Shown here: piece by piece, positions 23,239-37,000 of the stretch
Numbering within the stretch: the stretch's first letter is position 1
Layout: each line of letters opens with the position of its first letter
Source: Vitellaria paradoxa
Lineage: Eukaryota > Streptophyta > Magnoliopsida > Ericales > Sapotaceae
Reading direction: 5' to 3'
Length of the DNA: 64,000 nucleotides
Assembly: GCA_019916065.1 (NCBI GenBank)
Contig: CM034238.1
Coordinates: forward strand, 24,481,246 to 24,545,245
Translations under genes and position numbers: made by a program
The notes under the pieces: model-generated
The model's input: only the letters and a program-made list of their open reading frames with translations
Told to the model about the DNA's origin: nothing
Databases searched by the model: none

Positions 23239-26200
23239 GATGAAGTGTCAGACCCTTATGACCTACCAAATGTTGTGATTAAAAGAAGAAGGCTTCAAAT
23301 TATCAACCTCCAGAAGAACTTTAAGCTTCAGCCAAAAAAAAAAAAAAAAAAGAACTTGCAGGAGCCTGATACTTTTATTTTTCTTTATCAATTCCTTGTA
23401 CCTATTAAATTTTCAAATATAAATACTAATGCTTATATTTCTTTTTGTTAATTTTATCTTTTTTTTCCCCAGATACAGCAACATGAAAACAAATGCATTT
23501 CAGTAATCATACTTAAAGTATTGACATTTTCCATAGCCACAACTCACTAACTCACATTTTTGAACACAACATAAATTAACTCTAGTTTTCAAATCATTGA
23601 CAAAGCTAGGCACCCCCATTCTTAAGACCTTCATACTAAATAATTAGTATGTCACCCGCTATGCAAACTTCACACATAAAACCAACACAGTCACACTATG
23701 TGCATTGCACTTACACTCTAAAAATGCCTCTAGCTAGGGGCATTCCCCTTTAAACTCTTTCAGCACTTACGGGTGCCACAAAGTCTCTCCCAACACTTAC
23801 ACAATACCATCTCTCACAAAATCACAATACTTGTTGCCTAGAGTAATGCCATATCACCCAGTCAACACATTGTCATGCTGAGCTGACACCACATTTCTTT
23901 CAGTCATATTAGGCCAACATTTTTGTCTTTCATTCTGTAACTAGAAATGACATTGCACCCTTGTACAAATTTGGACCTTCACCCATATAGTTTTGCATTC
24001 AACCATCAATATTCATAACATTTTAGACTTCAACTATTTTTATCAATACCTTTATAACTAAGCAGTCTACTAGAATCATTACTAAGCATTAACATATTTT
24101 AACACAATTGAATGATTGATACTTTAAGTGTTTATTTAGGTAATCTCGATGTAGGCTAGAACTACGAGCGACCTGATTCTTGGACCGTCGAGATATGTAG
24201 GCAACCAAAATTGTTCAGTCACCATCTTCAAGAGATTAAATCACCTAGGAGGTTCTCTATTCCCTAAAAGTGATTATCATTGCCATACTCGAGCTTGATA
24301 GATTAACAGACCAAACTCAATATGACAAAGGGTATTAATTTCTCAAAATCCTAGTCAAGGTTAAACCCTTAGCCATTGTCTAATTTTGAGCCTTTAACCT
24401 ATTTTTCTTTCAAATAACCACACACCAGAATGCAATCTACTACTTCAATAACAACCCAACACTTCTAGGATAACTATAGCCTTAACAATTTTTAAGAGCT
24501 CAAAAGACTAAGTTTCCAACATCAAAATGACTAGAGGCCATAATTTTAGCTACCCTAATTAGATTAGGATCATTCATTGCCAAACCCTTTAAGCCTTAAA
24601 AAAAAAAATCATTATACATTCTTTTTGATGAAACCCTAACTTGGATCATCCCCCACATTGGGGTAAGCAAGTGAGACAGTTTAGACATCAGGGGCATTCT
24701 TTACCATCATAGTTGTCATCTCTTCTAACCAAGTCAAAGTCAACTTAGAAGAAGCGTTAAAGCAACCTAGAAATTGTTTATTTGAACAAAGCGGTCAAAT
24801 TCAAAAAGAAGAGAGGCATTCATTTTGGCTATCTTTAGACTAAGCTAATTAAGCCCCTTGCAAGCCCTTTGAGCTAGTTCGTATTCTTTTGCTATAATCA
24901 GTACACTGGGGCAATAGAAGGAAACAAAGTAGAGTTAGATGTAAGAAAAAAAACTAGAATCAGTACAAAAGAAGAAAAGCTCTGGAGTCTAAAGGACAGA
25001 ATTGAGCAAAAACTAGAGTCAAAGCAAAAAGCAAAGCAAAATCACAAAGATCATCAAATACTTAAGAACCTCAAAATGAGAAAAGCAAGTAATGACCATG
25101 ATCTAGCTCTCAAGCATCAAGAACAATGAAGTACACTAGTTAATTAAATGAAGAATTAGGTGGCCCTCGGATCACTCAAGCCTAGAAAAAAAAAGGTATA
25201 ATTTGAGCCTAAATACCCTTCGTTTCTACAACCTTAACCCATGGCCTACATTACCATCCAAATAAAGTCCTTTTGGATTGGAAGTGACAACTTTGTTCAA
25301 ATACATCCATCAAAGGCACGTGAAGCCCTTCTCAAAGATGAAGGATGCATTCTTAAGCACATGACCTTGTTGATGATCCTCTGTAAATTTTAAACAAATA
25401 AAAATAAAAATTTGAGCCTTCATATTCCTTATTTTGTTCAAACCCTCAACCAAAGCCTGCATTGCCACCAAAATTAAAGTCTTCTATGATTAATAATGGA
25501 CACTTAGTCGGAGAGCTCTCATGAGCTAGAGGTAACCCTTTCTTTCCAAAACTATCCAACATTCCATGACTAGTCCAAATTAACCAAAATTTTGACCAAT
25601 CACCACTATACTCCTTAATTCAAACCAATAACTTTCTAACCAAATATACAACCTTGTCAATTTTTAATGGTATATTAATCCAAAAGCTCCTAAGGAGAAG
25701 AAACCCTGGAGGGAATAGAAACTTTACTCAGTGACTAGGTTTCCTGATGAAACCTTAAACATAGTTAATACCTTATTGAACACTTCAATATTAAGGTCAT
25801 TCACAAAATGAACAATTTGAAAAAAAAAATGGATAAGTAGTCATTCTACCACACTGACTGACTCATACACGTTGAAACACCCAATCATTCATTTTCAAAC
25901 TAGACATCCAGTGCACATCCTTACCTATACATACCAGATTCTTTCATCCACATTCATTCATTATGCATAACCTAATTTTTGAAAAACAATGCACATTATA
26001 TCAAGTGTATTCATTAATTACATGTGACTTCATTCACAAAACAAAACTACACATGATCACATCCCCGGTTCTTAAACTCCTAAACAAATTTTCAAAACTC
26101 AAACATTTTCAAAATCAAAGACCTTAGGATCATGGACACGATAACACACTTTTCCTAGGCACTCAACAGTGACTTTGACATAACCACAATGAAACTGCAT

Positions 26201-26569
26201 AAAATAAACCATAAAAACACCAATTCGAGAAGTGGATTTCTTTTCTCATCAATGTCTGGTGGGAGTCGAGCGATCATCAACAATCAAGAAGCGTGGCATC
26301 CTTCATAAAATCAACTGCAAAGTATGGACTCAAACATCAATCAAAGACTAAAGATCAAGCAACTACTAAAAAATGAAACCCTGGTCTAGAAGATAAGTGC
26401 AAAGATATAAATTCATCAACAAAACTTGTTACTTGAATTCGTTTATTAGACATAGGATTCAAATGCTTAAGGTTGAGCATAAGATGCGAAATCAAGGAGA
26501 CCAAATAGAGTTAGGCGCGGGAGTTAGGCTCCTTACTAGACCAGACTCAAAGTTTATACTCCTCTTCTA
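23239..26569 (+). other. Non-coding part of Tat-like internal region 1
   Basis: Where an autonomous element would carry protease, RT, RNase H and integrase, no such motif is seen in any frame I followed. The sequence is instead collinear with internal region 2 (about 30830-34000) and with the piece at 62680-64000. It includes a TATGTAGGCAAC motif at 24194-24205. Short ORFs are unremarkable. Confidence 0.5.
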
Positions 26570-27223
26570 AAGTCTTGTATCATCACAAGACCTAGAGTTA
26601 ACCTCAGAGTTTTTACCCCCCTTTTAAAGTTTTGTGTTTATCACAAAACTTAGAGCCAGACCAGACTAGACTTGAAATTTATACTCATTTTCTGAAGTCT
26701 TGTGTTTATCATGAGACTCAGAGTTATTCTTGAAGTTTTTACTCCCTTTTTGAAATTTTATGTTCATTACAAAACCCAGAGCTAGACCACACCAGACTCA
26801 GAGTTTTTACTCCCATTCAGAAGTATTGTGTTCATCAAAAGACTCAAAATTAACCTCAAAATTTTTAATGCCCTTTTGAAAATTTGTGTTCATCAAAAAA
26901 CTCAGAGCCAGACCAGACCAGACCCAGAATTTTTACTCCCCTTCTAAAGTCTTGTGTTCATCACAAGACTTAGAGTCAACCTCGGAGTTTTTACTCACTT
27001 TTTGATGTTTTGTGTTCATCATAAAACTCAGAGGCAAACTAGATTAGACTCAGAGTTTTTATTCCCCTTTTAAAGTTTTGTGCTCATCGCAAGACTCAGA
27101 GTTAACCTTAGACTTTTTACTCCTCTTTAGAAATTTTGTGTTCATCAAAAAACTCAGAGCTAGACCAAACCAGACTCGAAGTTTTTACTCCCATTCTGAA
27201 GTCTTGTGTTCATCACAAGACTC
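26570..27223 (+). repeat. Minisatellite of hairpin units, about 125-bp period
   Basis: Five to six copies of a unit of about 125 bp (start points near 26571, 26695, 26820, 26946, 27072, 27198), each made of two half-units of about 62 bp. Every half-unit has a 9-10 bp inverted repeat around a five-base loop TTCAT or TTTAT, followed by CAGAG or TAGAG and then GTTTTTACTCCC. Perfect stems are at 26627-26651 (AAGTTTTGTG with CACAAAACTT) and at 26947-26971 (AAGTCTTGTG with CACAAGACTT). A single related hairpin survives in internal region 2 at about 38168-38190. The ORF at 27078-27404 is repeat-encoded. Confidence 0.85.
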
Positions 27224-27660
27224 AGAGTCAATTGTAGAGTTTGTACTCCCTTTCCAAAGTCTTGAGTTAACATTAGAAACTAGCCTAGGATCTAAGATCA
27301 CTTTCTCAAAATCAAATGTAAATTATGGGTTCAACAAGCTATCTAGGTGCAAAACTCAATCCAGTGCGAGCCACAAAATCAAATATCAATCTAAGAGCGA
27401 TTAGTCCAATGCAAGGAAAAAGATATATCACCTATCCAAGAGCAAGGTTCCCTTCCTCAAAATTAATTAGCAGAGTTTCCTTCTCAAAGTCAAATATGGA
27501 GCACAACTCATTTATCAGCCCAGGATCGAGGCCCATTTTTCAAAAGTCAAGTGTGAGGCACAAACACATCACTAGACTCAAAGAATGTAACTCCTTCAGC
27601 AATTCAAGAGTAAGGCATCAACCTAAGTTGCAAGGTTATTTTTTTTCTTTGATTTAGCAT

Positions 27661-27735
27661 ACAAGGGGGCAAAAATAGGTTGTATTTTTTTCATTTTCTA
27701 CCTTAGTCAAGCTAAGGCAAAAAAAGAAGGGCAGC
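27661..27735 (+). other. 3' end of internal region 1 with polypurine tract
   Basis: Contains an AAGGGGGCAAAAATAGGTTG stretch, then the purine tract GGCAAAAAAAGAAGGGCAGC directly before the LTR2 start TGTAGAGACC at 27736. The same arrangement precedes LTR3 (38817-38889). Its position marks the plus orientation of the element. Confidence 0.7.
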
Positions 27736-28952
27736 TGTAGAGACCTTAATTTTATCTTTTTGCTTAAAATTTATGGTATTTAATGCTTTTAGTTGAATAG
27801 TGCTTTGCTAATTAACATTTTTAATCATAGGATATGTTAAAGTACCATAAATAAATAATAGGTGAACATTCAACAAAAAAATGATTGTACTCCTGGAGTT
27901 AAAGAGAAGCCACGTTGAAGAATCAGATTAAGGTAGAAACCCACTAAACTATATAGACATGTCTAAGATATCATATAGAAAGCTCTAGTTTTAGTAGAAG
28001 AGCTAGAGTCCAGAATCAGGGGTCAATTCAGTCCAAAAGTTAAGAACGATCTCCACTGATCCACTCGAGGGGCGGTATCGACCGAAATGCCTAGATCAAG
28101 CCAGAAACACACAAGGAACCATACAACAACTAAGGACATGCCAGAGAATATAGAACATAGCTCAGAATAGCCAAAACATTGCTCCAGCAATCATCTGAGC
28201 TTCTCCGACTCAAAATGGCTCCTACCGATAAAAAGGAAGTTACTAGCACACCAAACACAATTTAAGCATCCATACAAACTTGGAATATCTTTAAATTATA
28301 CAAGAATGACAAGGGTAAGTTTCCTAAGATAATGGCATAGCTAGGTCTGGCCAAATCAAACCTTAGGAGGTTCTTTTGTAATCCTAACTCAAAATTTTGT
28401 TAATATTTTGAAAATTCATTAAATGTCCCAGAGTCTCACCCATGGGATTTTTGGTTTCTTCATACCCAAAAATGGTAGGAAGAGTTAGCTTGGTGGCACC
28501 TCCAGGGGTTAGGCATAAGAATAAGGTGACCTTTTATTCGTTTCAGTCTATTTCAGAGTAATAGTTTTCAAACAAACCTAACTTAGTCCTAGAGAATCCA
28601 AATTGAACCAAAATTTGACTTAATTAGTTTAATTTGCTCCAAAAAGGGCCCACGAGGTCTCCGACACTCCTAGAAACTATCTAGAACTTCCTAAAATAGC
28701 TAAACCTATTAGGGCAAAACTTTGACCTAGCTGAACATGGCCCAAGCTAGGGGCTTAGGCCAAATGGCCCATTTTTTAAGCCTAGCCATCATTTTGCTTG
28801 CTACCAAGCATTGTGGCAAGTTATTTTGCCTACTTGGGTTGGCAAGATGTTCTGCCTGGCTTATTTTGCAATCACGCTTGCCTAGGCTCTGAGCAAATAT
28901 GTGTGCCTGTTGTATCAACGGGCAACAAAGACTACTAAATGGCCTTGGCAAG
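27736..28952 (+). repeat. LTR2, truncated by an internal deletion
   Basis: It matches LTR1 from its start to about LTR1 position 17300, ending at the phrase GGCCTTGGCAAGGAG. It then jumps to sequence equivalent to internal position about 20415 (ATTGTCATTCAAGTC). About 3.1 kb is therefore missing: the rest of the LTR including the CATG satellite, the primer site and the leader. Both parental sequences carry AAAGAG at the joint, a sign of microhomology-mediated deletion. Confidence 0.7.
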
Positions 28953-31900
28953 GAGATTGTCATTCAAGTCTAAGTTTCCCTGCATTTACCTATGAGTCAA
29001 AGTCAAAGCATATTCTAGTTCAAAACCTAAATTTTGTCAAATCTCATCTCTAAATCTTTCAAAAGTTTTAAACTAAAACTCTACTGGATTTAAGTTTGAG
29101 ATTTGGTAGAATTTCCAAACCTATGCAAAAATCTCAAGAAACACTATCTAGAATTTTCATCTTCAAATCCGGCAAAGATTTGGTAGAATTTTCAAACCTA
29201 GGCAAAAATCTAAAGAAACACTCCCTAAAATTTTCATCTTCAAATCTGATCGCAGTTTCAACCCGAAACTCTGTTGGATTTGGGATAAAAATCCTAGGTT
29301 AAAGTTTCTCCAAGTTTCTATCCAGATTTGTAGTTTTGTCAAAACCTTACCTGAAAATCCGTAACAGTTTTAATATTGAACTCTGCCGAATTTAAGGTAG
29401 GATTTTCATCAAAACCTCACCCTAAAAATTTGCCAAAGTTTCAACCTAAAACTCTACCGAAATGTTGGTAGATATAAATAGAAATATACAAAGACAAAAT
29501 CTTAGTTAGGTTAATAGGGGACACCCATTAAAAAAAACATGAAGTTCTATCTAGCCAGCCAGACAATCAATGATAAAGGATGAAGATCTAAAGACTTGAA
29601 GAGTAGATAGGATTTTTATTCATTTTTATTCTTCAGTAGAAAAGTAGTCACTGCATTTTATAAAGTGAATACTCATTTTGATTCATTCATTCATTATTTG
29701 TAATAATTTTTCTAATGACAAATTTGAATGGGGTAAATTAATAAAGCAAGGACTTTATTGACAATCTCTTTGCATTCATTTCAAATTACAATATTATTCT
29801 TTCTCTCGCAATGAGGATGATCCCAGAAATAAAATCAAACAAAGTTTCATTCAAAATCATTTTTAATAAACCTTCATTTTCATAATAGGTACCATCGCTA
29901 CCTTCACTCCGCTCATTAGTCCCCTGTCAACACTAAATCTAAAATCAAAAACATGGCATCTTCTTTTGAAGCGCTCAACACTATCAGAACCCAAGCACCA
30001 ATCATAGCCACATTAGAGGGAATAAGCCAATTGCAACTATTCCTAGTTTTTATTGCCAGATTTGTCTCCAACACCACCACTATCATCCCTCCAACTATAA
30101 CAATTTCTGTTGCTAATGGTCTATTTTACACTCCCATCCTGTCTTTCTGTGGGACCCTACTAGCCATCATTCTAGGAATAACAACATTCCTATTAATGCT
30201 CAAACCTATCTTCCAAAAGACTAACAAATTGCTAACCTGACTTTAGCTCTCAATCGGGCACTAGCCCATATTCTTACTTCTCTACACAACCAGATACTAC
30301 CTGCTTACTTACAAGCACCTCTGACCTTAGTCTAGAGGGTTAAGAACATTAAGAAGGCTTTGAAGAATTACTCCAGCACTTGTACACAAGGGAGTATAGA
30401 TTCCTAGACTTTGTGTTCTTATGGGAACTTGAAGCAGCCTTTTGAAACCTTAGTGGTAGCCTCTTCTGCTACTTCAGCTTAGTAGTACTTGCCTCAGAGA
30501 AAAAAGACACATCTTCAATTGCAACCAAAGCCAAGAAATGTCTTTTCTAAATTGGTGTGTACTTAGACTGAAGCACATTAACAACTTCACAAGGCACATT
30601 TGATTCTACCACTGTCAAATCGGATGCCGACACCGCCTTTCTCTCACTATTACCATCCCTCCAAGAGATGTAAATACCATGGGAAATCAACAGGTCATGA
30701 CACTAAAGACTATTTACCTTTGAAGCATAAGATTTAAGAACTGTTTGACAATGGATGGTAGAAGTTCAAGCTTTTGCAATTTCAAATGTTGCTACCAATT
30801 ATTTGCCAGAGCACAATACCACCTTGTAAAATGAAGTGCCAGGCCATCATTCGATGATTAGAGAAAAGGACTTGAAGGACCAATCTCTAATAGAGCAATC
30901 AAGACCTCAAGCTTTAGTAGAAAGGGCCTACAAGAGCTCAACATTTTTGTGTTCTTTTTCAATTTCTTGTATATATTTAAATTTTGAAATATAAATATTA
31001 ATATCTATGTAATTTTTAAAATTCTTTTTGTTATTTCATTCATTTTCCAGGAAATTTAGATTTCAAATATAGCAACATGACAACAAATATAGTTCAGCAA
31101 TCACACTTAGAACATTAACATTCTTTGTAGGCATAATCCACAAACTTACATTTTTGAACATAACACAAAACTAACCTTAGTTTTTAAATCATCGACAAAA
31201 CCAGGCACCCCTATTCTTGAGACAATTCAATTATTAGACCTTCACGCTGAATAATTGGCATGTCGCCAGTTATGCAAACTTCACACATAAAACCAATATA
31301 GCCACACTATGTGCACTGCACTTACATTCTTAAAACGCCTTCGGCTAGAGGCATTTCTCTTCAGATTCATCTAGCACTTGAGGGTATCCCAAAGTCCATT
31401 CTGTCATTTACACAATGTCATCTCATTATCATATCATTCTGCTAGTCAAGGTAGTGTCACATCACTTAGTCAACACATCATCATACTAAGCTGAACCTAT
31501 GTCTTTTAGCAGTGCGAAGCCGGAATTTTTTCTTTCAAAAATAAACACTGCACCTTTGTGCAATTTTGAACTTGCAACAACACAATTTTGTATAAAATTT
31601 TTAAACCTTTCAAAACGTTCAATCATTTTTCACAAAACGTTCTTTGTGAGAAACTAGTTCGTTAGAATCACTACTAAGCATTAACGCATTTAAACATGAT
31701 TTAATGACCTACACTTAAAATGTTCAATTAGGTAATCTCAATGTTTACCAAAACTACAGGCAACCTGATTTTCGGACTACTGAGATACGTAGGCAACCAA
31801 AATGGTTTGGTCACCACCTTCAAGAGATCAAACCACTTAGGACTTTTTTTATTCTTTAAAAGTGGTCGTCAATGCAATCTAGAGCTTGACAAATTAATAG

Positions 31901-34095
31901 AACAAAATCAATATGACATGGAGCATTCAAAATTTTAAGCCCTTAGTCTATTTTTCTTTTAAAAAAAATTACAAATCAACATTTCTAGAACAACCTTGCC
32001 CTTAGCAATATTAAGAGTTCAAGAGACTAAGTCTCTAAAGTCAAAATAAATAGAGGCCATCATTTCAACTATCCTAAATAATTATAATAATCCATTGTCA
32101 AGCCCTTTGAGCCTAAAAAAAAAAAGAAAAGAAAGAAGAAACACATTATTTTGATTAAGCCCTACCCAAAATCACCCCCCACATTAGGGTAAGTAAAAGA
32201 GGTAGTTCAGACAATTGGGGCATTTCTTATTAGAATGATTGTCATCCAATCAAGTTAACTCAACTCAAGAAAAAGTGTCAAGTAACCTAAAAGTGGTTTA
32301 TTTGAACAAAGTGGTCAAATTCAAAATAACGAGAGGCATTCATTTCTGCTACTTTTGGATTAGGCCAATTAAATCCCTAGCAAGCCTATTGAGTCGGTTC
32401 GTATTCTTTTACTATAAACCCCTAAAGGTTGTTACCCACACTGGGGTAATAAAAGAGAATAGAACAGAGCCAAATGTAAGAATCTGAGCTAGAAAGAAAG
32501 AAGCCTGGAGTCTGAAGGACGGAATCGAGTAAACAACTAGAACCAATCTAAGAGAAAAGGAGGTCTTGGAGTCCGAAGGACATAATCAAGCAAAAACTAG
32601 AGTCAAGAAAAAAAAAAGAGAAGAAATCTCAGAATTTCAAAAGACGAAATCAAGCAAAAATTATAGCAAAAGCAAAGTAGAAGCACAAACATCATCAAAG
32701 ACTTAAGAACCTCAATAAAAAAGCAAGCAATAACCAAGCTCTATCTCTTAAACATCAACAACAGAGAATGTTGGCTCATCAGATGAAGAATCAGATGACC
32801 TTGGGATCATTCAAACCCAAAAAAAATAATTTGAGCCTTAATATCCTTCTTTTCTTCAACCCTCACCTAAGCCTACATTAAGGTCCAAATAAAATCCTCT
32901 TAGATTGAAGCTGATAGCTTTGTTCAAATACAACCATCGAAGGCACTCGAAGCGCTCCCCATAACTTAAGGATGCACGCTCAAGTAGAAGACCTTGCCGA
33001 TGATCTTTGGTAAATTTTGCCTGAGTAGAAATAGGAATTTGAGCCTTCATATTCCCCTTTTTGTCCAAACCTTGAGACTAGGCGTACAATATAACCTAGA
33101 TTAAAGTCCTCTCTGATTGACAATGTTCATTTAGTCGAAGAGCTCTCATAAACTAATGGCAACTCTTTCTTTCAAACCCATAAACCTTAACGATTGATAA
33201 TGGCTATTAATCCAAAAGCCCATGAAGCGAAGAAAACCCTCATGGGAATAGAAAACACACTCAGTGACTAGATTTATCGATAAAGTTACAAACATTGGTA
33301 ATACCTCATTGAACACTTCAAAAGTAAGGTAATTCACAAAAAGAACACTTTCTAAAAAAAGTGCACAGGCAGTTATTCTACCATACTAGTGAGCCATACA
33401 CCTGGTAAATAACAAATCGTTTATTTTCAAACAAAACATCTAGAGTAAATTTTGACCAATATATACCAGATTCTTTCATTCAAATTCATTTATCCAGAGC
33501 AAATTTTGACCAATACATAGTAGATTCTTTCATTCAAATTCATTTATCATGCATAACCTAATTTTGAAAATGCATTGCACGTGATTGTTCATAAAATAAG
33601 ACTGTATATGGTCACATTCCCTAGTTTTTAAACTCCCAAACAAATTTTCAAAACTCAAAACATTTTCAAAATCAAACACTTTAAGATCATACACATGATG
33701 ACACACTTTCTATAGGCATCCAATAGTGATCTTGACATCATAACAATGAAACTAAATAAAACAAACCACAAGTACACCAACTCATAAGGCTAGCATTCTT
33801 CTCATCAATGTCCGTGTGAATCGCAGGTTCACTAACAACCAAGGAATAAGACTTCCTTCATAAAATTAACTGCAAAGCATAGATTCAAACATCAACTAAA
33901 GAACAAAGATCAAACAACAAGTTCAAAAATAAAGTTCTTATCCAAAAGATAAGCATAAAGGTATAAATTCATCAAACCTATTACCTGAGTCTATGTGTTA
34001 GACACATGATTTAGATGCCTAAGGCTAAGCGTGAAACACGAAACTCAAATGATTGGTTCGGAGATAAGGTTTCTTTTTTAGAGTCAGGTGCTAAG
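28953..34095 (+). other. Tat-like internal region 2, first part
   Basis: Collinear with internal region 1 from about 20415 onwards, including the GARTTTGAAACTC-rich leader, the Gag remnant (29953-30830), the ATAATTGGCATGTCGCCAGTT phrase and a TACGTAGGCAAC motif at 31786-31797. No pol is seen. It is interrupted at 34096 by a reversed solo LTR and continues at 37569. Confidence 0.6.
29953..30830 (+). pseudogene. Gag remnant of Tat-like element, internal region 2
   Basis: An ATG at 29953 opens a 95-codon frame beginning MASSFEALNTIRTQAPIIAT, equivalent to the broken start in region 1. Downstream, about 30661-30760 encodes a knuckle-like CKYHGKSTGHDTKDY, then LKHKI, a stop, and ELFDNG, matching the Tat Gag nucleocapsid pattern with the last Cys replaced by Tyr. 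Multiple stops and frame changes separate the two parts. The agreement of three independent decayed copies (also 61810-62675) supports Gag as the original coding content. Confidence 0.6.
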
Positions 34096-37000
34096 TGTCG
34101 TGATCAGATTTGTGCGCTGGGCCAAGCGGGGTGTGAGTCTGTTGTCTTTATTGTGATTGGTGTGTCTGAGATCACCCAAAAATGTCTTAAAATGATTTTA
34201 TGTTTTAAAATAAGGCCAAGGGTCATAAATCTAGGAGTCACCACTTAATACTTACTGAAATGGGCGTATTAAGGGACCCAAATTTACTTTTTAAAATATT
34301 ATTTTCTATTTATTTCAAAAAGTTATGATTTTAAAAGGCCCTTTTCTAGTTACTCCAATTTAATCTGTATAATCAGAGATACTAGATTCAGGGGTTCAGT
34401 TATGCTTGGAAAGTGATATGTTTGGATTATTTGAGGATATCCAGAATCCCTTTTCAATGTTCACAATTATAATCTCACCAAATAATATCTATTTCAATAT
34501 TGATGTCATAACAAAATAAACTTTGAATACATATGATGCATGGAATGTGAGGTGGCTGTGCCTTATTAGGCTACCTACATATCTCGATCGAGAGCTACTC
34601 ATAATTCACATGTGAATGTTGTGATATGTTTTCTTATTTGGCAATAATGTTTCCTATGGGGTTCTATATGCAAGGTAGACTCTAAATATAAATTTAAAGA
34701 CTAATCATCTGCTAGAATTCCATACATGACCTGGCTTCTACTGAAAACTATATTTATAAAGGTTAGTTGATATGATATTTTTGATGTAATGCTTTGGAGG
34801 TCTAAATGACCAAGTGAATGATGATAAGGATGATAATAGTGGTGATTTGACCTAGGATGTGTGCCCAAACTACCCACATTCCCTGTGAAGGGATCCGGTC
34901 ATTGTAGTTCAGACATAAAGTAGTCTAAACTACATGCATGTTTGAAAGATGAGAGGTTGGTTTGAGTCAAAGTATCAATTTGGAAGTTAGTGCTTAGCAC
35001 ATAACTCCAAGAGAGTCTAACTAGATGATGAATCAGTGCTTCACACATGATTTCAAGAAAAAAGCTTCGCTCTGATATAGAGTTTTAATCTTAGAATGTG
35101 TTTTGGTGTCGGAAGGATATAGTGCTTAGCATTTAATCTGCAAGTAAGCCTCGCTCACTCTTGTTTGTCTGATAAGGAGCTTCATTCCCACGCTTAGCTT
35201 TAATCAGGTGTGGTTTTGACAAAGCTACTTCGCTTTATGGTCTAGAAATAAGCTTGACTCTTGAGTCTCGCTTTATTTAGTTTTGACTAGGAGCTTCGCT
35301 TCTAAGGTCAAGTCAGTGCTTGGCACATGATTTTAGGAGAAAGAGTCTTGCTCTAAGCAAAAGGGCTTCACTCTTGGGATGCACTCTCATGTAGAAAAGG
35401 ATTTAGTGCTTCACACTTAGTCCTAGGATAAGCCTCACTCAAATTAATCTGGTAAGGAGCCCTACTCCCGGGCTTCGTTCTATGTAGTTTGATCAAGTAA
35501 AAAGCCTCGCTCCTAAGCTTTACTCAATCTAATTTGATCTAGTAAGGAGCTTCGCTTACAAGACTAGCTCTAGGTTTAGTTAAGTCTATGCAATATAGAT
35601 AAAAGATTTGATGCTATGCAAATGCTCAAGTATAATGACAATTCTTATGTTAATATATTCACATGGTATATTTCACAAATATTTCTATGGGAGAAATAGA
35701 TTTAGAGATTAATAGCTTTAAATAATCCTAAAGCTATTTCCATTCTCTAGACTGTTATTCACTCAAGTAAATACTCTAGATTGATAAGCAATTAATTTCT
35801 AAGACAATTTCCACCCTCGTGAATAGGTGTTTACATGCCTTCTAGTGTTCTACCATTTTTAGCATTATTTTAACATGGAAAATATCAGAACTTAAGTAGA
35901 ATATTACATGCAAATATGTATCATAACATGGTAGTATGCTGTGAAGAAATTTCTAAAGTTGTCTCAGATACATCAGGCAAAATAGGACTTGTGTTATGAA
36001 TTAGATGCCTTTCATTGACAAAATAATTTTTATTTTATTATTAAAAATATTTTTCATCTTAAAACATTGACATACTAATTATAATACTTAAACAAACAAA
36101 ATAAAAATGTAAAAAATTTTAGAGAGAGAAAATAATACTAAACGTGAAACTCTAGAGAGAGAAAGCTTAGAATTCTTCCAAAAACCTTAAGAACACCTCT
36201 TAGTGGGTGGATTTAAGGAATGAGAAGAGAGGGAGGCGGGTAGGATGGGAATAAGAAGAGGGGAAAGCCTTATTATATAGGAACATTTGTCAGAACAAAA
36301 GTTTTACTCGTTTAAATGGGCAAAAAACATTGCCTGGTCTAACGAGCGGGCAAGTTTGCCTGATAAAGTGGACAAAAATCTTTGCCAAGCTTGTTCTGTA
36401 CTTTTTTTTGCTAAACAAGTTGACCAAAAAGGTTACATTTTGAGGTAGGTAAAAATATTTGCCACATTTGTTTTGGCAAAGCTTTTGGTGGCAAGGCTTA
36501 AAAAGGGGGCCATTTGGCCTGAGCTTCACACTCATGCCATGTTTTGTGAAGTTTAGGTTTCACTTGCAAAGGTTTGGATAATTCTAAGACCTTCGGCATA
36601 GTTTTTGGGAGCTTCTAAGACCTCCTGGCACTTTTTGGAATGATTTAGACCAAATATGTTAAAACTAGACTTAATTTGGGATTTCTGAGATCGAGTTATG
36701 TTTACTTGAAAATGCTACACCAAACAGACTGAAATAGTAAGGGGGCACCAATCTTCTCCGTAACCTTTGCAAGTATACACAGGAGGACCCTACCTACTAA
36801 AATTAGGTATGAGGATTCAAAAAATGCAGTCGAAATGACTTAGGGGCCTCTCTATGAATTTACAAATAATTAGAAAAATTTTGAGTCAAGACTTCAGAGG
36901 GAGTCCCCAAAAGTCAAACAAACCTGATTTAGTCATACCTTTGCTTCAATGAACATGCCTTCAACTTTTTATGCAATTTAAAGTTTTTGACTTGATTTGA

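Noticed and set aside
26570..27223. Hairpin array as tRNA or other known structural RNA genes
   Set aside because: Single stems with five-base loops only; no cloverleaf, no A or B box.
27078..27657. Two forward ORFs of 108 and 110 codons
   Set aside because: They are encoded by the hairpin minisatellite and its flank; similar phrases repeat with the array period and no family motif is present.
36290..36535. 81-codon minus ORF with Cys/Lys-rich end
   Set aside because: It is inside the reversed solo LTR, and the equivalent part of LTR1 lacks the frame.
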